Shown here: one piece after another, positions 1 through 7,835 of the stretch
Position numbering within the stretch: the first letter of the stretch is position 1
Layout: each line of letters begins with the position of its first letter
NCBI GenBank assembly: GCA_002167845.2
Contig: NHBO02000052.1
Span: forward strand, 14,989 to 67,111
Length of the DNA: 52,123 bases
Direction of reading: 5' to 3'
Source: Phycisphaera sp. TMED9
GTDB lineage: Bacteria; Planctomycetota; Phycisphaerae; Phycisphaerales; SM1A02
Position numbers and translations under genes: made by a program
The notes under the pieces: generated by a model
What the model was told of the DNA's origin: nothing
Seen by the model: only the letters and a program-made list of their open reading frames with translations
Databases searched by the model: none

Positions 1-100
1 TGACGATCCTGACGATCTCAGGATTTGCCGGGGCCCGACAGGTCTACCAGGTTCTCAAGTGGTCGGTGCCTCCGCAGCCCTCGAGGGGGGCGGGAGGGAA

Positions 101-173
101 TGGCGACTCCCGGACTTGAACCGGGGACACCGGCATTTTCAATGCCGTGCTCTACCAACTGAGCTAAGCCGCC
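101..173 (-). tRNA. tRNA-Phe (GAA)
   Basis: The reverse complement folds as a complete cloverleaf. The 7-bp acceptor stem pairs GGCGGCT with AGTCGCC, with one G-T pair. The anticodon loop TTGAAAA sits on a 5-bp stem CGGCA/TGCCG, and the T-loop is GGTTCAAGTCC. The anticodon GAA reads Phe codons. The 3' CCA is not encoded, because A73 is followed by TTC, so it must be added post-transcriptionally. Confidence 0.96.
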
Positions 174-303
174 TGCGTCTCGCCCGAACCGCGCGAGGAC
201 GTGAAGCCTACAGCCAACCGGGCTGAAGTCAAGCAAGGGCGTTTTGGGGCGGGCCGTTCTGCCGCAGCGGCGATGATCGGGGACACGGCCTTCGCACGTC
301 CGA

Positions 304-948
304 TCAATCGGCGAGCCGGAGATTCCGGGTGGCGGCCCGGGCGGAAGTGCTGGGACGGGTCGCGACGGCCATGCCATCCTTGATCAGATCCTGAAGGATC
401 GCGAAGAGGGGACCGCCGAGGTAGGAGCGAAGCGGCTGGATTCCCGCAAACTCCTGAAGTCGGGGGATTCCGTCGTCGAATTCGCCGTCTCTTCCGAAGG
501 TTCGATTTCGGACCTCCATGATGAAGCGAGAGGCGTGGAGGATGGCGTCGGCTTCGTCCACGCGGAGCTCGCACATCCGGATGAGCACCGGTCGAAGCGG
601 CTCGATGCCCTCGGCCCAGGCGTTCTCATCGCCTCGAATGCATGCGATCGCGATCACCAGTTCTTCGATGTTCTGGGCGATTCGCTCGATCGCGACCCTC
701 CGAAGCGCGTCGGTGCGAAGCAGGCTGAGGTCGAATGCGAATCGAAGATGATCCAGAATGTCGTCAAGCGACACATTGAATCGGAGCGCCGACTGGCCGG
801 CTTCACGGAAGAACGCCCGGCGAAGTTCGTTGATGGAGATTTCGTCGAGCCGGAGTCTGGAGGCCTCGAGTTCGAATCCTTGAGCGGTCTTCAGTTCGAC
901 GACGGCTCGTCGTGCTCGTCGGGATTCGATTGTTTTCGAGGATGTCAT
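304..948 (-). CDS. ECF sigma-like protein lacking region 4 (hypothetical)
   Basis: This 214-residue protein has no confident family assignment. Residues about 95-190 resemble sigma-70 region 2 of ECF factors: an RGDENAW motif, then RPVLIRMCELRVDEADA, then F.G..PLRSYLGG near residue 170. No recognisable region 4 helix-turn-helix follows, and the protein ends about 25 residues after the match. The start is well supported by GGAGG eight nt before the ATG. It may be a degenerate sigma-like regulator, an anti-sigma partner or an unrelated helical protein. The resemblance is my reading of the sequence pattern, not a search result. It lies downstream of a nitrilase gene on the same strand, 191 bp away. 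Confidence 0.6.
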   Translation of the reverse strand: MTSSKTIESRRARRAVVELKTAQGFELEASRLRLDEISINELRRAFFREAGQSALRFNVSLDDILDHLRFAFDLSLLRTDALRRVAIERIAQNIEELVIAIACIRGDENAWAEGIEPLRPVLIRMCELRVDEADAILHASRFIMEVRNRTFGRDGEFDDGIPRLQEFAGIQPLRSYLGGPLFAILQDLIKDGMAVATRPSTSARAATRNLRLAD

Positions 949-1139
949 TCGGTCCGCCTCCAGCGGCTAGGTCGAGCGTGTGGGGGATCTCTCTCGAATC
1001 CGTCGAACGGTGCGAACTCACTTCGCTCTGAACGAACTCTTTCACGATTCTCTGGGAGATCTTGACTCACGACGGTCGATCCGGCTCGAACGGACGCCCG
1101 ATCACCTGCGGATCCATCCTACGAAGCAGATCGGGCGCG

Positions 1140-2009
1140 TCAATCGTCCTCGGTCGACGCCTTCCCTTTTTTCGACTCGCGCTCGTCCGAAAACTCTTCT
1201 GAAAGTTCGCGCTCAACGCTGAACTCCGTTTCCGGGATCGGGGCCAGCAGATCACACCGATGATCGGCGAGTGCCGGGAACGTCGTCCGCCAGATCGATG
1301 CGGACGAAGGCTCGATCTCGGCGGAGACCACCGCGGTGTCCGCCCCCGCCCCCGCAAGGATCTCGCCCTGGGGAGAGATGACCATCGATTCGCCGCCGTA
1401 TTCGTGCTCGGGATCGCATCCGACCCGGTTCACTCCGATGACGAACGCCTGGTTCTCGATGGCGCGGGCGATCAACATCGCCCGCCAGTGGGCGATTCGG
1501 GGTGCGGGCCAGCTGGCGATGACCGTGAGCAGATCCGCGCCGGCCAGCGCGGCATGACGATACAACTCCGGAAATCGGAGGTCGTAGCAGATCGATGGAG
1601 CGGTTTTGAACGAGCCGACGCGATCGAGCACGAGTCGCTCGCCCGCCGCGTAGTGTCGAGGCTCCTCGGTGAAGCCGAAGGGGTGCATCTTTTCGTACAC
1701 GGGTCCGAGGCGACCGTCGGGATGGGCGATCACCGTGGCGTTGGTGGCCCCCGGTGCGCGAGCGACCCGGCGACCGAATCCGATCTGCAGGTGGATCTGA
1801 AACTTCGCGGCGATCCGGGCGGCCCAACCCGGCGAGTCGCCTTCGGTGGCGGCGTCGACATCGAACGTCCAGCTCGAGTCGAACATCTCGGGAAGGACCA
1901 CGAAGGAACCGGGAGGTGGTTCCGCCTTCGCGAGCATCGCCTCGATGGTCGCCTGGTTCTCCGGCTTCCGGTGGCGGGTCGGCGCGAATTGGAAACCGAA
2001 TACCTTCAA
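1140..2009 (-). CDS. Carbon-nitrogen hydrolase (nitrilase superfamily, omega-amidase-like)
   Basis: A nitrilase-superfamily amidohydrolase, probably cytosolic, that hydrolyses an amide or carbamoyl bond through a Glu-Lys-Cys triad. All three elements are visible: Glu in VVLPEMF (residue 41), Lys in YEKMHPFG (108) and Cys in ICYDLRFPEL (142), numbered from the start chosen here. The EKMHPF and CYDLRFPE forms resemble omega-amidases (YafV/Nit2 type), which deamidate alpha-ketoglutaramate-like compounds; the substrate is inferred. I chose a TTG start with GGGAG eight nt upstream, which gives the usual MKVFGFQ-type N-terminus. An ATG at 2039 would add ten residues and has no ribosome site. The C-terminal 30 residues are acidic and charged and look like an unstructured tail. 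Confidence 0.88.
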   Translation of the reverse strand: MKVFGFQFAPTRHRKPENQATIEAMLAKAEPPPGSFVVLPEMFDSSWTFDVDAATEGDSPGWAARIAAKFQIHLQIGFGRRVARAPGATNATVIAHPDGRLGPVYEKMHPFGFTEEPRHYAAGERLVLDRVGSFKTAPSICYDLRFPELYRHAALAGADLLTVIASWPAPRIAHWRAMLIARAIENQAFVIGVNRVGCDPEHEYGGESMVISPQGEILAGAGADTAVVSAEIEPSSASIWRTTFPALADHRCDLLAPIPETEFSVERELSEEFSDERESKKGKASTEDD

Positions 2010-2174
2010 GGAAGAGGCTCCCTGCCCGTGCTGAAGCATCCCGCGGCACGAGCCGGCAGGGATGCTGGTCGCAGGATCATGCCATGAATCGGCGTCTTGG
2101 GAGTGGAGCCGGGGCTCGCGAGTGCCGCTTCGATCATGGTCTCGCCGGGGACCGACGCGGGGTCCATGATGGAG

Positions 2175-2210
2175 AACGCCGCCGGACCCGGGAGGGTTCG
2201 GCGGCGTTTT
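2175..2210. terminator. GC-rich hairpin next to tRNA-His
   Basis: A perfect-to-wobble 14-bp inverted repeat (aacgccgccggacc / ggttcggcggcgtt) is followed by TTTT on the plus strand. It lies just downstream of the minus-strand tRNA-His, where it could end that transcript, although the T-run is on the plus side. Confidence 0.55.
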
Positions 2211-2220
2211 GGCCTTGAAG

Positions 2221-2293
2221 GGCGACTGACGGGATTTGAACCCGCGACGTCCTGGATCACAACCAGGTGCTCTACCCCTGAGCTACAGCCGCC
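2221..2293 (-). tRNA. tRNA-His (GTG)
   Basis: The reverse complement gives a complete cloverleaf. The anticodon loop is TTGTGAT on a CCTGG/CCAGG stem. An extra G at -1 faces C73, the hallmark of tRNA-His. The acceptor stem is GCGGCTG/CAGTCGC. No CCA is encoded. Confidence 0.96.
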
Positions 2294-2420
2294 ATCGAAT
2301 CGCAGAGCGTATCGCGGTCCCGGCTTGGGCTCAAGCCCGACACTCGAAACGGGACCGGAAAACCGGGGGGGGCGGCGAGCCATCCCATGGTTTTTTCAGC
2401 CCGTTCGATGCTTTCGCGCG

Positions 2421-2449
2421 TGATTGGCCGATGTGGGTTGTGTTATCAT
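2421..2449 (+). promoter_or_regulatory. Possible pckA promoter
   Basis: A TATCAT -10-like hexamer at 2444-2449 lies 42 nt before the pckA ATG. The matching -35 region (TGATTG, 17-nt spacer) is weak. It is the best candidate between tRNA-His and pckA. Confidence 0.35.
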
Positions 2450-2491
2450 CCGGAATTCGTTCCGGGGAACCAAAATAGGGCTGTTTCGACC

Positions 2492-4075
2492 ATGAGCACG
2501 ACCGTATCCGTCGACCGCATCGCCAACCTCGGCGAGGCCACATTGCATCGAAATCTTCCTTCCGCCCGCCTGGTCGAACATGCGATCAGACGCGGAGAGG
2601 GTGTCCTCGCCGCCAACGGCGCGTTGATGTGCGACACGGGCGAACGTACCGGCCGCAGTCCGGGGGACAAGTTCCTCGAGGACACGCCGGGAATCCATGA
2701 TTCGATCGACTGGGGAAAGGTCAACCAGCCGATCAGTCCCGAGAATTTCGCCGCCCTCGAGCAGCTGGCCATCGAGCATCTTCGCGGATGCGACGACCTC
2801 TATCGATTCGACGGATTCGCCGGTGCCGATGCCAACTATCAGTTGAAGGTCTCGGTCGTCACCGAGGAAGCCTGGCACTCTCTGTTCGCCGCCACGCTCT
2901 TCATCAACGCCGCCGAGAGCGATCGTGCCGGATTCGAACCGGACTGGGTCATCTACAACGCGTGCAACCTGAAGATCGATGATCCCGAGAAGTACGGAGT
3001 CAAGAACGGCCTCGCGGTCATTCAGAGCCTCGAGCAGCGAAAGGTCATCATCATCGGAACCCGGTACGCCGGTGAGATGAAGAAGTCGATCTTCTATGCG
3101 ATGAATCACGATCTTCCGGACATGAACGTCTTCCCGATGCACTGTTCGGCGAACGTCGATCGTGAAGACCCCGAGAACGTCGCGGTGTTCTTCGGTCTCT
3201 CCGGAACGGGAAAGACCACCCTTTCCGCGGATCCCGCCAGAGATCTGGTCGGAGACGACGAGCACGGTTGGAGCAACGACGGCGTCTTCAACATCGAAGG
3301 GGGCTGCTACGCGAAGTGCATCAACCTCTCGAAGGAGGGGGAGCCGGAGATCTGGAACGCGATCCGATTCGGAAGCGTGCTGGAAAACGTGGTGCTCGAC
3401 GGCGATCGGGTCCCGGACTACGACGACGGTTCGAAGACCGAGAACACCCGGGTGACCTATCCGGTGGACTTCATCGACCATGCCCGCCGTCCGTCCATGG
3501 CGGGTCATCCGAAGAACGTGGTCTTCCTGACCGCCGACGCGTTCGGCGTGCTGCCGCCCGTCTCCCGGCTGACCCCGGAGCAGGCGATGTACTACTTCAT
3601 CAACGGGTACACCTCGAAACTGGCGGGCACCGAAGCCGGTGTCACCGAGCCGCAGCCCGGATTCAGTCCGTGCTTCGGTGGGCCGTTCCTCCCCCGGCCG
3701 CCCATGGTCTATGCCGAGTGGCTCCAGAAGAGGATCGCGGAGCAGAACGCCAATGTCTGGCTCCTGAACACCGGTTGGACCGGCGGTCCGTACGGGACCG
3801 GACAGCGATTCAGCCTCAAATGGACCCGGACCTTCGTGGATCGCATCCTCGACGGTAGTCTGTCCGGCGCCGAGACCGCCACGCATCCGATCTTCGGGCT
3901 CCACATGCCGACCGCGGTCGAAGGGGTGCCGAGCGAGGTGCTTGATCCCCGAAACACCTGGGCCGACCAGGACGCCTACGACACAATGGCTCGGAAGCTC
4001 GCCGGGAGTTTCCGGGAGAACGACGCCAAGTTCACGATCTCGGACGCCGTTCGCCAGGCCGGACCCACCGGCTGA
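2492..4075 (+). CDS. pckA: Phosphoenolpyruvate carboxykinase (ATP)
   Basis: ATP-dependent PEP carboxykinase, which converts oxaloacetate and ATP to PEP, CO2 and ADP in gluconeogenesis. At 527 residues it matches the family's usual 530-540. Diagnostic motifs are GERTGRSPGDKF near the N-terminus, the P-loop GLSGTGKTTL, the metal site DDEHGW, EGGCYAK and ENTRVTYP. These mark the ATP type, not the GTP type. I chose the ATG giving MSTTVSVDRIANLG; the frame is open 35 codons further upstream, but that part reads through the promoter area. It is monocistronic, with tRNA-His behind and a strong terminator right after the stop. Confidence 0.97.
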   Translation: MSTTVSVDRIANLGEATLHRNLPSARLVEHAIRRGEGVLAANGALMCDTGERTGRSPGDKFLEDTPGIHDSIDWGKVNQPISPENFAALEQLAIEHLRGCDDLYRFDGFAGADANYQLKVSVVTEEAWHSLFAATLFINAAESDRAGFEPDWVIYNACNLKIDDPEKYGVKNGLAVIQSLEQRKVIIIGTRYAGEMKKSIFYAMNHDLPDMNVFPMHCSANVDREDPENVAVFFGLSGTGKTTLSADPARDLVGDDEHGWSNDGVFNIEGGCYAKCINLSKEGEPEIWNAIRFGSVLENVVLDGDRVPDYDDGSKTENTRVTYPVDFIDHARRPSMAGHPKNVVFLTADAFGVLPPVSRLTPEQAMYYFINGYTSKLAGTEAGVTEPQPGFSPCFGGPFLPRPPMVYAEWLQKRIAEQNANVWLLNTGWTGGPYGTGQRFSLKWTRTFVDRILDGSLSGAETATHPIFGLHMPTAVEGVPSEVLDPRNTWADQDAYDTMARKLAGSFRENDAKFTISDAVRQAGPTG

Positions 4076-4103
4076 GTCCGTCCATCAACCAGACGAGCCC
4101 GCG

Positions 4104-4142
4104 GGCCGGCCCTCTTTCGAGAGGTGCCGGCCTGTTCTTTTT
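4104..4142 (+). terminator. Rho-independent terminator of pckA
   Basis: The stem ggccggc-cctc / gagg-t-gccggcc closes a short loop and is followed by tgttcttttt. It begins about 30 nt after the pckA stop. Confidence 0.88.
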
Positions 4143-4486
4143 CAGGGGCGTTTTCATCGCCGCTCGATCGGGATGAAGACCCCTGAAGAGGGGTTGAGCC
4201 GCTCCAGCTCCATCTGGTCTCCAACAAAATCCGGCATTGACTGCGCGATGCCGCAAACGACGTTCTCGGGCCTCTCGCCGAGTAATCGACGCCCTTGGCC
4301 GATCGAACCGCTCTTTATCGGCGATTCCGTGAGGGGGCGAGAAATCCGGTCCATCGCCTCCGACATTTGCGCGTGAACCTTGCCCTCGGGGCTGAATTCG
4401 CGCGATGGTCCGGCCGATGTCTTGAACAGCGACGCCTCGCAGGAAGCGGGAACGATCGCGAGTCAGGGAACTTGGGACGCAACACC
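4143..4486. other. Gene-free stretch before the HTH-REC gene
   Basis: No credible coding region. It holds one small hairpin (acccct-gaag-aggggt, 4179-4194) and presumably the promoter of the downstream regulator, but I see no convincing -35/-10 pair. Confidence 0.4.
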
Positions 4487-5083
4487 ATGAGCAACGAACA
4501 GTTCAATCTTCTCGACAAGGATGTCCTCACCACCGGCGAGGTGGCGAAGATCTGCAACGTCGCCAGCCGCACGGTGAGCAAGTGGTTCGACTCCGGACAG
4601 CTCAAGGGATATCGCATCCCGGGCTCGAAGGACCGTCGGATTCCGGTCGGCAATCTGCTGACGTTCATGCGAGAGCATGACATCCCGATGGACGGTCTGA
4701 TGAGTGGTCGGCCGCGAGTTCTGATCTGCGATCAGGACGAAGGGGTCATCGACACGCTCACCTCCGTGCTTGCCGAGCAGACCAATTTCGACATTCACAC
4801 CTGTGACAGCCTCTTCGCCGCCGGCATGGAGTGCGAACGATTCCGACCTCACGTCATGCTCTACGAGCTGGGCGTCTCCGAGGACGACGGTCGTCAGCTC
4901 TGCAGCATGATTCGCGGCAACGAGGAGCTTCAAGTCACTCGGATCATCGCGATGAGCAGTCGCATCACCGACGGTCAGACCACGCAGCTGATGCAGTGTG
5001 GTTTCGACGGCGTCCTCCGGAAGCCGTTCACGGTCCGGCAGGTCATCGAGGCCGTCGAGACGGCCCATGCCGTCGTCTATTGA
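4487..5083 (+). CDS. HTH (excisionase/MerR-like) plus receiver-domain regulator
   Basis: This 198-residue regulator has a DNA-binding domain first. Residues 13-61 match the excisionase-type winged helix (LTTGEVAKICNVASRTVSKW, then GQLKGYRIPGSKDRRIP). Residues 75-190 form a CheY-like receiver with the acidic cluster CDQDE (81-85), the beta-4 Ser in AMSSR and the conserved Lys in LRKPF (179). The phospho-acceptor position reads LYEL instead of LLDL, so Glu127 replaces the usual Asp. This may lock the receiver in one state, or regulation may not use phosphorylation. No kinase gene is adjacent. The ATG giving MSNEQFNLLD fits the domain start; the 64 codons open upstream do not look coding. Confidence 0.85.
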   Translation: MSNEQFNLLDKDVLTTGEVAKICNVASRTVSKWFDSGQLKGYRIPGSKDRRIPVGNLLTFMREHDIPMDGLMSGRPRVLICDQDEGVIDTLTSVLAEQTNFDIHTCDSLFAAGMECERFRPHVMLYELGVSEDDGRQLCSMIRGNEELQVTRIIAMSSRITDGQTTQLMQCGFDGVLRKPFTVRQVIEAVETAHAVVY

Positions 5084-5137
5084 GTCATGACGGAACCGCG
5101 CTCCCGCCCGCCGGGAGCGCCTCGCATGGACGCGAGT

Positions 5138-5173
5138 ACGCCCCGTCGGAGCCCTTGGGCTCTGACGGGGCGT
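5138..5173 (+). terminator. Terminator-like hairpin after the HTH-REC gene
   Basis: An inverted repeat (acgccccgtcggagccc / gctctgacggggcgt) lies 55 nt after the stop and is followed by a moderately T-rich gttccattt. Confidence 0.75.
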
Positions 5174-5209
5174 GTTCCATTTCAGGGAGAGGTCCCTCGC
5201 CGAGGCTGC

Positions 5210-5215
5210 TACGCT
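5210..5215 (+). promoter_or_regulatory. -10-like hexamer for nadE
   Basis: TACGCT ends 8 nt before the nadE ATG. There is no Shine-Dalgarno sequence, so transcription would start at or near the start codon. Confidence 0.45.
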
Positions 5216-5223
5216 GATGACTC

Positions 5224-6930
5224 ATGCGCATCGCACTCGCACAGTTCGACGCGGTGGTCGGCGACCTCGAGGGGAATGCCGCCGCCATCCGGTCCTCGGC
5301 CGCAGAAGCCTCGGACCGGGGTGCCGATCTCCTCGTGCTTCCCGAACTCTGTCTGCTGGGCTACCCGCCGCGGGATCTTCTCCTTCGAGAGGAGGTCGTT
5401 CCTGCGTGCGAGAGACTGGTCGCGGAGCTTGCGGGCGATCTGACGATTCCAACCCTGATCGGCACGCCGCGGCGGATCGATGTGGAGTCACGACGGCTCT
5501 ACAACAGCATGGCGCTCTGTCGAGGCGGCCGGATCGAGGCCTGGCACGACAAGATGCTGCTTCCCACCTACGACGTCTTCGATGAGGCCCGGTGGTTCCA
5601 ACCCGGTGATCGACCGCTGGTCTTCGAACTGGAGGCCGACGGCCGCACGCAGAGAGTCGGGGTCTTGATCTGCGAGGATCTCTGGAGAGCGGAGGATGTC
5701 CGACACCATCGCCCCTACGACCTCGACCCGGTGAAGATGCTCGCCGATGCCGAGTGTGATCTCATCGTCAGCCCGAGTGCCAGTCCGTTCGTCGCCGGCA
5801 AGAGCGTTCGGCATCGCACGATTCTCTCGGACGTCGCGCGGCAGTGCGGATCCGCGGTGGCGATGGTCAATCAGTTCGGTGCCAATGATGATCTGATCTT
5901 CGACGGCGGTTCGTCGGTCATCTCTTCGACGGGACGGATGGTGGGCGGTCGGGATCGCTTCGACCCGGGCGTCTCCACGGTGGATGTCGACGCGGACTCA
6001 CTTCGGCGCGATGGTCCCGATGACGTCGACGATCTGTCTCCGGAAGCGGAACGATTCGAAGCGATTCGACTTGCGATCTCGGGCTACTGTCGGCGGACCG
6101 GTCATCAGTCGGTCCTGCTGGGTCTGTCCGGAGGGATCGACTCCGCATTGGTGGCGGCCCTCGCGGTCGCGGCCCTGGGGCCCGAGGCCGTTCTGGGCGT
6201 GCTTCTGCCGAGCCGGTACTCCTCGGAAGGGTCACGGGTGGATGCCCTTGAACTCGGTGAAAGACTGGGGATCCGGACCGAGGAGATCGCCATCGAGTCG
6301 ATGCATGCCACGGTTTCGGATCTCCTCGATCCGGTGCTTCGGAAGGATGGAGTCGGGCTCGAAGGCCTCGCCGACGAGAACGTGCAGGCTCGTTCCAGAG
6401 GACTCTTGCTGATGGCGATTTCCAACGGTCGCGGTCACATGCTTCTCTCCACCAGCAACAAGAGCGAACTGGCCGTCGGCTATTCGACGCTCTACGGCGA
6501 CATGTGCGGGGGCTACGCGCCGATCGGTGACCTGTACAAGACCGAGGCTTTCGAGTTGGCCCGCTGGATGAATCGGGAACATGCGTCGATCGGCTTCGCA
6601 CGTCCGCCGATACCGGTGTCGAGCATCGAGAAGCCTCCTTCGGCCGAACTGCGCCCGGATCAGCGGGACGACGATTCGCTTCCGCCGTACGAGACGCTCG
6701 ACGCGTACCTCCGTTCGAGACTCGACGGACTGCGGTCGCCCGCGCACATCGGATCCGTGCTGGGCCTCGAACCGGAACTCGTCGCCCGCATCGAACGACT
6801 CCTCGCGGTCAGCGAGTTCAAGAGATATCAGGCGTCCATCATTCCCAAGCTCTCTCCGCGGACCTTCGGGCGGGGGCGTGAGATGCCGGTGGCCGCGAGA
6901 TGGAACGACGGGACGGGGCGCCAAGGTTGA
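5224..6930 (+). CDS. nadE: Glutamine-dependent NAD+ synthetase
   Basis: It makes NAD+ from deamido-NAD+, ATP and glutamine, the last step of NAD synthesis. The 568-residue protein is a fusion of two domains. An N-terminal nitrilase-type glutaminase carries the Glu41 (LPELCLLG), Lys110 (DKMLLPTYDVF) and Cys150 (LICEDLW) triad. A C-terminal synthetase carries the PP-loop LSGGIDSAL (residues 301-309), STSNKSELAVGY and GGYAPIGDLYKTE. Length and order match the bacterial two-domain enzymes. The ATG follows a TACGCT hexamer with an 8-nt gap. It is convergent with the phosphatase gene downstream. Confidence 0.96.
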   Translation: MRIALAQFDAVVGDLEGNAAAIRSSAAEASDRGADLLVLPELCLLGYPPRDLLLREEVVPACERLVAELAGDLTIPTLIGTPRRIDVESRRLYNSMALCRGGRIEAWHDKMLLPTYDVFDEARWFQPGDRPLVFELEADGRTQRVGVLICEDLWRAEDVRHHRPYDLDPVKMLADAECDLIVSPSASPFVAGKSVRHRTILSDVARQCGSAVAMVNQFGANDDLIFDGGSSVISSTGRMVGGRDRFDPGVSTVDVDADSLRRDGPDDVDDLSPEAERFEAIRLAISGYCRRTGHQSVLLGLSGGIDSALVAALAVAALGPEAVLGVLLPSRYSSEGSRVDALELGERLGIRTEEIAIESMHATVSDLLDPVLRKDGVGLEGLADENVQARSRGLLLMAISNGRGHMLLSTSNKSELAVGYSTLYGDMCGGYAPIGDLYKTEAFELARWMNREHASIGFARPPIPVSSIEKPPSAELRPDQRDDDSLPPYETLDAYLRSRLDGLRSPAHIGSVLGLEPELVARIERLLAVSEFKRYQASIIPKLSPRTFGRGREMPVAARWNDGTGRQG

Positions 6931-6957
6931 CGCTCGACGGCGTCCCGCGGTGTGGAA

Positions 6958-7725
6958 TCAACTCGCGAGATCGGCCGTCCGGCTCCGGACGTCGACCAGA
7001 TTCGGAAGAATCCGACGGTCGCCGCGGCGCCGCGAGCGGATCTGGCGTGATTCGACCGAGAGAAAATCATCCGCTTCGAGCAGGTAGGCGGTGAGGTGTC
7101 CGCCGCCCGCGCAACCCGTGTCCACGTTGACCGCGAAGGGCTGATCGTCCCGGCCGGTTCGAACGGGGGCGGCGACCGGTCGGTGGCCACAGATGATCAG
7201 GCCGTCGCGTCCATCGTAATTCGTCCACCACGGGCATTCTCCGTCCGCGGGCTTGAGGTGGATCTTGTCGTGCGTGGTGGTGCCGGCGAGGCCCGCGTCG
7301 AGTCGAATCCCTGCGTGGAGCACGGTGGCGGCTCCGGCTGAGGTCTGGACGCGATCGACGGTCTCGCCGAGCAGATCGAGGGCGGCGGGGATCAGATCCT
7401 GGTCTTCCAACCTTTCGATCAGGGTGCGATCGGACTTCGACAGGCGGAGCGTTTCGAAGCCGAGGGAGCGGCGGACCAGCATCGCGAAGGTTCGAAGGTC
7501 CTGGTTTCCGCAGACCGAGACAAGATCGACGCCTTGTCGTCGGAAGTCGCCGATCGACCGAATCACGCCGCAGGGATCCGGGCCTTTGGTGAGGAGATCC
7601 CCGGTCAGAATCACGCGGAGCCCGGGCCGGGTCTCGAGCAGCACCTCGACCAGTTCGCGGAGTTCCTCGGAACATCCGTGGACGTCCCCGATGACCGCAT
7701 GTTCGATGTCCGGAAGGTGTTTCAC
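6958..7725 (-). CDS. Metallophosphoesterase (PPP/ApaH-like), variant motif
   Basis: This 255-residue calcineurin-type phosphatase resembles ApaH or PrpA-type serine/threonine phosphatases. Visible motifs are GDVHGC (13-18), GDLLTKGPD (42-50), CGHRP near residue 180 and VDTGCAGGG near 200, all on a single domain with no signal peptide. The third motif is GNQD (73-76) where the family has GNH[D/E], so the usual catalytic His is Gln75. Activity may be altered; the metal-ligand Asn is kept. The start is GTG (VKHLPDIEH). An AAGGAGG sequence lies about 20 nt upstream, too far to be a clear ribosome site. It is divergent from mutL with about 110 bp between the starts. Confidence 0.85.
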   Translation of the reverse strand: MKHLPDIEHAVIGDVHGCSEELRELVEVLLETRPGLRVILTGDLLTKGPDPCGVIRSIGDFRRQGVDLVSVCGNQDLRTFAMLVRRSLGFETLRLSKSDRTLIERLEDQDLIPAALDLLGETVDRVQTSAGAATVLHAGIRLDAGLAGTTTHDKIHLKPADGECPWWTNYDGRDGLIICGHRPVAAPVRTGRDDQPFAVNVDTGCAGGGHLTAYLLEADDFLSVESRQIRSRRRGDRRILPNLVDVRSRTADLAS

Positions 7726-7822
7726 AGAAGGTTCTTCGGTTCGAACCTCCTTGGCGGTTCGATGAAATGGTGCGAATCATGTCGGAAGACGCCCCGAAAC
7801 ACGTGCCCGGGCCGTTCTCTCC

Positions 7823-7828
7823 TAGGAT
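7823..7828 (+). promoter_or_regulatory. -10-like hexamer for mutL
   Basis: TAGGAT ends 7 nt before the chosen mutL ATG, favouring that start over an earlier in-frame ATG at 7767 and suggesting a leaderless message. Confidence 0.45.
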
Positions 7829-7835
7829 TCCATCC

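Noticed and set aside
18-377. 119-codon minus frame running through tRNA-Phe
   Set aside because: It overlaps a complete tRNA on the same strand and has no protein features.
2396-3904. Long open frame opposite pckA (502 codons)
   Set aside because: Antisense shadow: in high-GC DNA the reverse frame of a strongly coding gene lacks stops. It has no recognisable domains.
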